Below are positions 5,122-7,355 of a stretch of DNA of 7,355 bases, piece after piece. Made by a program: the position numbers and the translations under genes. The DNA lies in contig DAOUPQ010000092.1 of the NCBI GenBank assembly GCA_030626085.1, positions 1 through 7,355 of the forward strand. Reading direction: 5' to 3'. Below the pieces are notes generated by a model that did not search any database, had not been told where the DNA came from, and saw only the letters and a list, made by a program, of their open reading frames with translations. The DNA is from Flavobacteriia bacterium (GTDB lineage: Bacteria; Bacteroidota; Bacteroidia; Flavobacteriales; Flavobacteriaceae). Each line of letters opens with the position of its first letter. Position 1 is the stretch's first letter.

Positions 5122-6654
5122 TTACCTTAATTCATTATCATTTTTATCATAAAATTGATAATGTAAATATGGATAAGCATCCCTGGGAATAATCTTAATC
5201 CATTTTTTATATTTCAAAAACCAATTTTTTTGTATTGAGAGAAGTCCTTTAGTAAGGTAAGAAGCAACAAATGAATGAACATGAAGTACAATTCCGTTAT
5301 TTTCAATTATTTTTTCTAACTCGTCTTCAATCCTATCAATCAATATAATTGGAGCTTCAACATCCCCGTTTTTATTGGGATTTTCTTCAATAGTTTTGAT
5401 GTTTCTTTCAGGTCTTACTCTTTGACGAGTAATTTGAATCAAACCAAATCTACTGGGAGGCAACACCTTGTGTTTTGTTCTACTGCTCTTCATCTCATCT
5501 CGTAGATGATCGTAAAGTTTTCTTCTATGTTCAGCAGAATGCATATCAATAAAATCAACTACAATAATACCACCCATATCACGCAACTGTAATTGTCGAG
5601 CGATTTCGGTAGCAGCAATCAAATTTACTTCAAGGGCTGTTTCAGCTTGAGAATTTGCTTTGTTTGAACGATTACCACTATTTACATCAATTACATGTAA
5701 AGCTTCGGTATGTTCAATAATCAAATAAGCACCTTTTTTCATTGATACAGTTTTTCCAAACAATATTTTTATTTGTTTTTCAATACCGTAAAAGTCAAAA
5801 ATTGGCGATTTTGATTTGTGAAGTTTTGCTATCGATTCTTTTTCGGGAGCTATTCTTTGCAAATACTCTTTAACTTCTTGGTGTAAAGTTTCGTCATTAG
5901 TTACAATACTGGTAAATGAATCATTAAAAATATCTCTTAAAATTGAAGAGGCTCTATTCATCTCTGAAAGCACTTTTTGAGGTGCTCGAGCTTTGGGTAA
6001 TTGCTTACACATATTATCCCAATGACGTAGTGTATTTTGAAGATCTTTATCTAATTCAGCTACTTTAATATCTTGAGCAACTGTTCTTAAAATTACACCA
6101 AATCCTTTTGGTACTATGCTTTTTGCAAGACGCTTTAAACGATCTTTTTCTTTATTGTTAGTTATCTTTTGAGATACAGAAATTCTGTTAGAAAAAGGTA
6201 CTAAAACCATGTATCTACCTGCAATTGAAAGCTCAGAACTAATACGCGGTCCTTTAGAAGAAATCGGTTCTTTAACAATTTGAACCAATAATTCTTGACC
6301 TGCTTTTATAACACTATCAATATTTCCGTTTTTATCAATATCCTTTTCAAAACTAAAATTCTTTAGAAAAAAATCTTTTATCCTACCCGTACTTACCAGT
6401 TTCGTGAATTTTTTCAACGATAATAATTGCGGTCCTAAATCATGATAATGTAAAAAAGCATCTTTTTCACTTTTTACATCAACAAATGCTGCATTTAGAC
6501 CCGATAATGTTTTTTTTATTTTGGCTAGAAAAATATCTCCAACCGAAAATTTATTGTCTATCGTTTCGTTATGTAATTCAACTAACTTTCCATCTTTTAA
6601 TAAGGCAAAATCTATATCAGAGAAATTTGTTCTAATAATTAATTCAGTTTTCAC
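5122..6654 (-). CDS. rng: Ribonuclease E/G family protein (RNase G)
   Basis: This Mg-dependent, 5'-end-sensing endoribonuclease acts in 16S rRNA 5' maturation and mRNA decay. The 510 residues match the short RNase G form without the RNase E degradosome tail. The start MKTELIIRTNFSDIDFALLKDG is the family N-terminus. An S1 RNA-binding domain (about 35-128; GDIFLAKIKKTLSGLNAAFVDV) is split by an insertion near 76-115. The 5' sensor has R190-T191 (VILRT). The catalytic core carries the metal aspartates D323 (VIDVNSGNRS) and D367 (VVDFIDM), then RFGLIQITRQRVRPE (402-416). The CPxC zinc-link of E. coli RNase E/G is absent: after RPERNIKT comes EENPNKNGDVEAP (423-435), and the only cysteine is C216. 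The start is GTG at 6654, with no Shine-Dalgarno sequence. It lies downstream of HU and the small basic gene, beyond a 111-bp palindrome, with the strong terminator at 5078-5109 behind it. Confidence 0.95.
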   Translation of the reverse strand: MKTELIIRTNFSDIDFALLKDGKLVELHNETIDNKFSVGDIFLAKIKKTLSGLNAAFVDVKSEKDAFLHYHDLGPQLLSLKKFTKLVSTGRIKDFFLKNFSFEKDIDKNGNIDSVIKAGQELLVQIVKEPISSKGPRISSELSIAGRYMVLVPFSNRISVSQKITNNKEKDRLKRLAKSIVPKGFGVILRTVAQDIKVAELDKDLQNTLRHWDNMCKQLPKARAPQKVLSEMNRASSILRDIFNDSFTSIVTNDETLHQEVKEYLQRIAPEKESIAKLHKSKSPIFDFYGIEKQIKILFGKTVSMKKGAYLIIEHTEALHVIDVNSGNRSNKANSQAETALEVNLIAATEIARQLQLRDMGGIIVVDFIDMHSAEHRRKLYDHLRDEMKSSRTKHKVLPPSRFGLIQITRQRVRPERNIKTIEENPNKNGDVEAPIILIDRIEDELEKIIENNGIVLHVHSFVASYLTKGLLSIQKNWFLKYKKWIKIIPRDAYPYLHYQFYDKNDNELR

Positions 6655-6725
6655 TCTGTTAAATTTTATACCTAAATAAATAATTAATATTTATTTTAGA
6701 TAGATTAATAATATATTTATTAGGT

Positions 6726-6739
6726 TTTGATTAATCAAA
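6726..6739. promoter_or_regulatory. 14-bp perfect palindrome TTTGATTAATCAAA upstream of rng
   Basis: This uninterrupted 14-bp palindrome sits 72 bp upstream of the rng GTG, in the AT-rich stretch 6655-6797, which holds no gene. A further GATTAAT copy lies at 6703-6709. It could be a dimeric regulator site for rng. No TAnnTTTG box was found nearby; the best is TTCGTTTG, with one mismatch, at 6737-6744 on the minus strand, overlapping the palindrome. Confidence 0.35.
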
Positions 6740-6797
6740 CGAAATTTGTTTTATACAAACTTCTATGTCAATGAACTTACCCTTAAATAGAAATTAA

Positions 6798-6908
6798 AAG
6801 CCTGTTTGAAATGTCTTTTGTTCTTTTATTTTGAGCGAAATACAATTATCAATTTACAAAAGTATTTCATTCCAAAATATCTTAAAGACTCAAATTTCAA
6901 ACAGCCTT
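6798..6908. repeat. 111-bp imperfect palindrome between the small basic gene and rng
   Basis: Terminal arms AAGCCTGTTTGAAAT (6798-6812) and ATTTCAAACAGCCTT (6894-6908) are inverted copies with one mismatch. The pairing continues inward with small gaps through GTCTTT/AAAGAC and TTTTG/CAAAA to GAAATAC/GTATTTC (6837-6843, 6862-6868), leaving an 18-nt loop. As minus-strand RNA it would fold into one long hairpin starting 3 nt after the stop of the small basic gene and ending in TTTTAATTT, so it could end or attenuate the HU operon transcript before rng. The length, terminal repeats and intergenic position also fit an interspersed palindromic repeat or MITE-like element. Copies elsewhere cannot be checked here. 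Confidence 0.7.
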
Positions 6909-6911
6909 ATA

Positions 6912-7004
6912 TTATTTTTTCTTTTTATGTCGGTTTTGTCTACTTCTCTTTTTACGTTTATGAGTAGAAATTTTACTGCGTTTTCTTTTTTTCCCGCTTG
7001 GCAT
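6912..7004 (-). CDS. 30-residue basic protein, bS22/mS38-like (AURKAIP1/COX24) ribosomal protein candidate
   Basis: A 30-codon frame begins MPSGKKRKRSK, continues ISTHKRKKRSRQ and ends NRHKKKK before TAA. About two-thirds of residues are Lys, Arg or His, and there is no hydrophobic core. The spacing R-K-R-x(4)-H-K-x-R-K-x(2)-R-x(2)-R resembles the AURKAIP1/COX24 C-terminal motif shared by mitochondrial mS38 and actinobacterial bS22, which threads into rRNA near the decoding site. From memory, near-identical MPSGKKRKRHK-type peptides occur across Bacteroidota. It starts 27 bp downstream of the HU stop on the same strand, so co-transcription is likely. The following hairpin (6798-6908) may cap the transcript. 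The gene is well supported by conservation from memory and operon position; the ribosomal role is inferred from the motif. Confidence 0.78.
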   Translation of the reverse strand: MPSGKKRKRSKISTHKRKKRSRQNRHKKKK

Positions 7005-7031
7005 AATTAAAACTGTATTTTCTTAAAATTA

Positions 7032-7322
7032 TTATTTAACCGGCACATTTTTTTTAACACTCTCTACAAAAACCTTAGCAGGCTTAAATGAAGGAATATT
7101 ATGCGCTGGTATTTTAATTGTAGTATTTTTAGAAATATTTCTACCTGTTTTTTCCGCTCTTTTTTTCACTATAAAGCTTCCAAAACCTCTTAAATATACG
7201 TTATTACCATTGTTTAATGATTCTTTAACCTCAACCATTAAGTCTTCTACTACTCTTAATACATCTCCTTTTTCAATGCCAGATTTCTCTGAAATATTGG
7301 CAACTATTTCTGCTTTTGTCAT
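7032..7322 (-). CDS. hup: HU family DNA-binding protein
   Basis: HU dimers bind and bend DNA, compacting the nucleoid and helping replication, repair and recombination. The 96 residues have the full fold: an N-terminal helix pair (MTKAEIVANISEKSGIEKGDV, then an EDLMVEVKESL helix ending near 36), the signature VYLRGFGSFIVKKRAEKTGRN (42-62), a beta arm (63-78) and a C-terminal FKPAKVFVESVK helix. At the arm, the canonical R-N-P that places the intercalating proline reads R61-N62-I63 instead, followed by SKNTTIKIPAHNIP. From memory this form is common in flavobacterial HU proteins. The start ATG at 7322 follows an A-rich stretch (TTAAAAA) and no Shine-Dalgarno sequence; the promoter is probably beyond the right edge. 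It heads the minus-strand cluster with the small basic gene and rng. Confidence 0.95.
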   Translation of the reverse strand: MTKAEIVANISEKSGIEKGDVLRVVEDLMVEVKESLNNGNNVYLRGFGSFIVKKRAEKTGRNISKNTTIKIPAHNIPSFKPAKVFVESVKKNVPVK

Positions 7323-7355
7323 TTTTTAATATTTATTGGTTATTATTTATCCTAA

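Noticed and set aside
6737..6744. Promoter box TTCGTTTG for rng on the minus strand
   Set aside because: It has a mismatch at the key A of TAnnTTTG and the nearest upstream TTG is about 25 bp away, outside usual spacing; it is noted only under the palindrome.
6767..6799. Ten-codon plus-strand frame starting ATGTCAATGAAC
   Set aside because: It is tiny, shows no conserved pattern and lies in a non-coding AT-rich leader.

Overview
The window (about 30% G+C by eye) looks chromosomal and comes from a member of the Bacteroidota, most likely class Flavobacteriia. The signs are a large secreted protein with a type IX secretion (T9SS) C-terminal sorting domain, flavobacterial forms of RecX, RNase G and HU, a TAnnTTTG-type promoter box, and start codons without convincing Shine-Dalgarno sequences.

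Left edge (1-369): the first 60 bases encode, on the minus strand, the first 20 residues of a Bacteroidota-type tyrosine recombinase that runs off the window. Behind its start lies a dense run of inverted and direct repeats (119-232) built partly on GGTCAC. Next come an intrinsic terminator (239-273) and a tRNA-Arg(TCG) gene (296-369). A recombinase transcribed away from the 3' end of a tRNA, with repeats between them, is the usual border of an island or integrative element. The element would lie mostly to the left of the window. The tRNA shows a paired change at its elbow: A19/U56 in place of G19/C56.

Left centre (417-1411), minus strand: recX (RecA modulator) followed by a GatB/YqeY-domain gene with its own TAnnTTTG box. 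Divergent from recX, a 1197-residue secreted protein (1481-5074, plus strand) carries a signal peptide, two lamin-tail-like domains around an ASH/choice-of-anchor-type domain, a long beta-rich region typical of flavobacterial surface proteins, and a T9SS type A tail. I see no catalytic domain.

Right half (5122-7322), minus strand: HU, a 30-codon very basic protein resembling the bS22/mS38 (AURKAIP1/COX24) ribosomal family, then RNase G. A 111-bp imperfect palindrome separates the small gene from rng. A strong hairpin terminator serves the convergent ends of rng and the secreted-protein gene. HU, a probable small-subunit protein and an rRNA-processing nuclease make a housekeeping cluster of nucleoid and ribosome functions.

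Most of the window is ordinary core genome. The parts most worth a second look are the recombinase/tRNA border, the tRNA elbow substitution, the 111-bp palindrome and the 30-residue basic protein.
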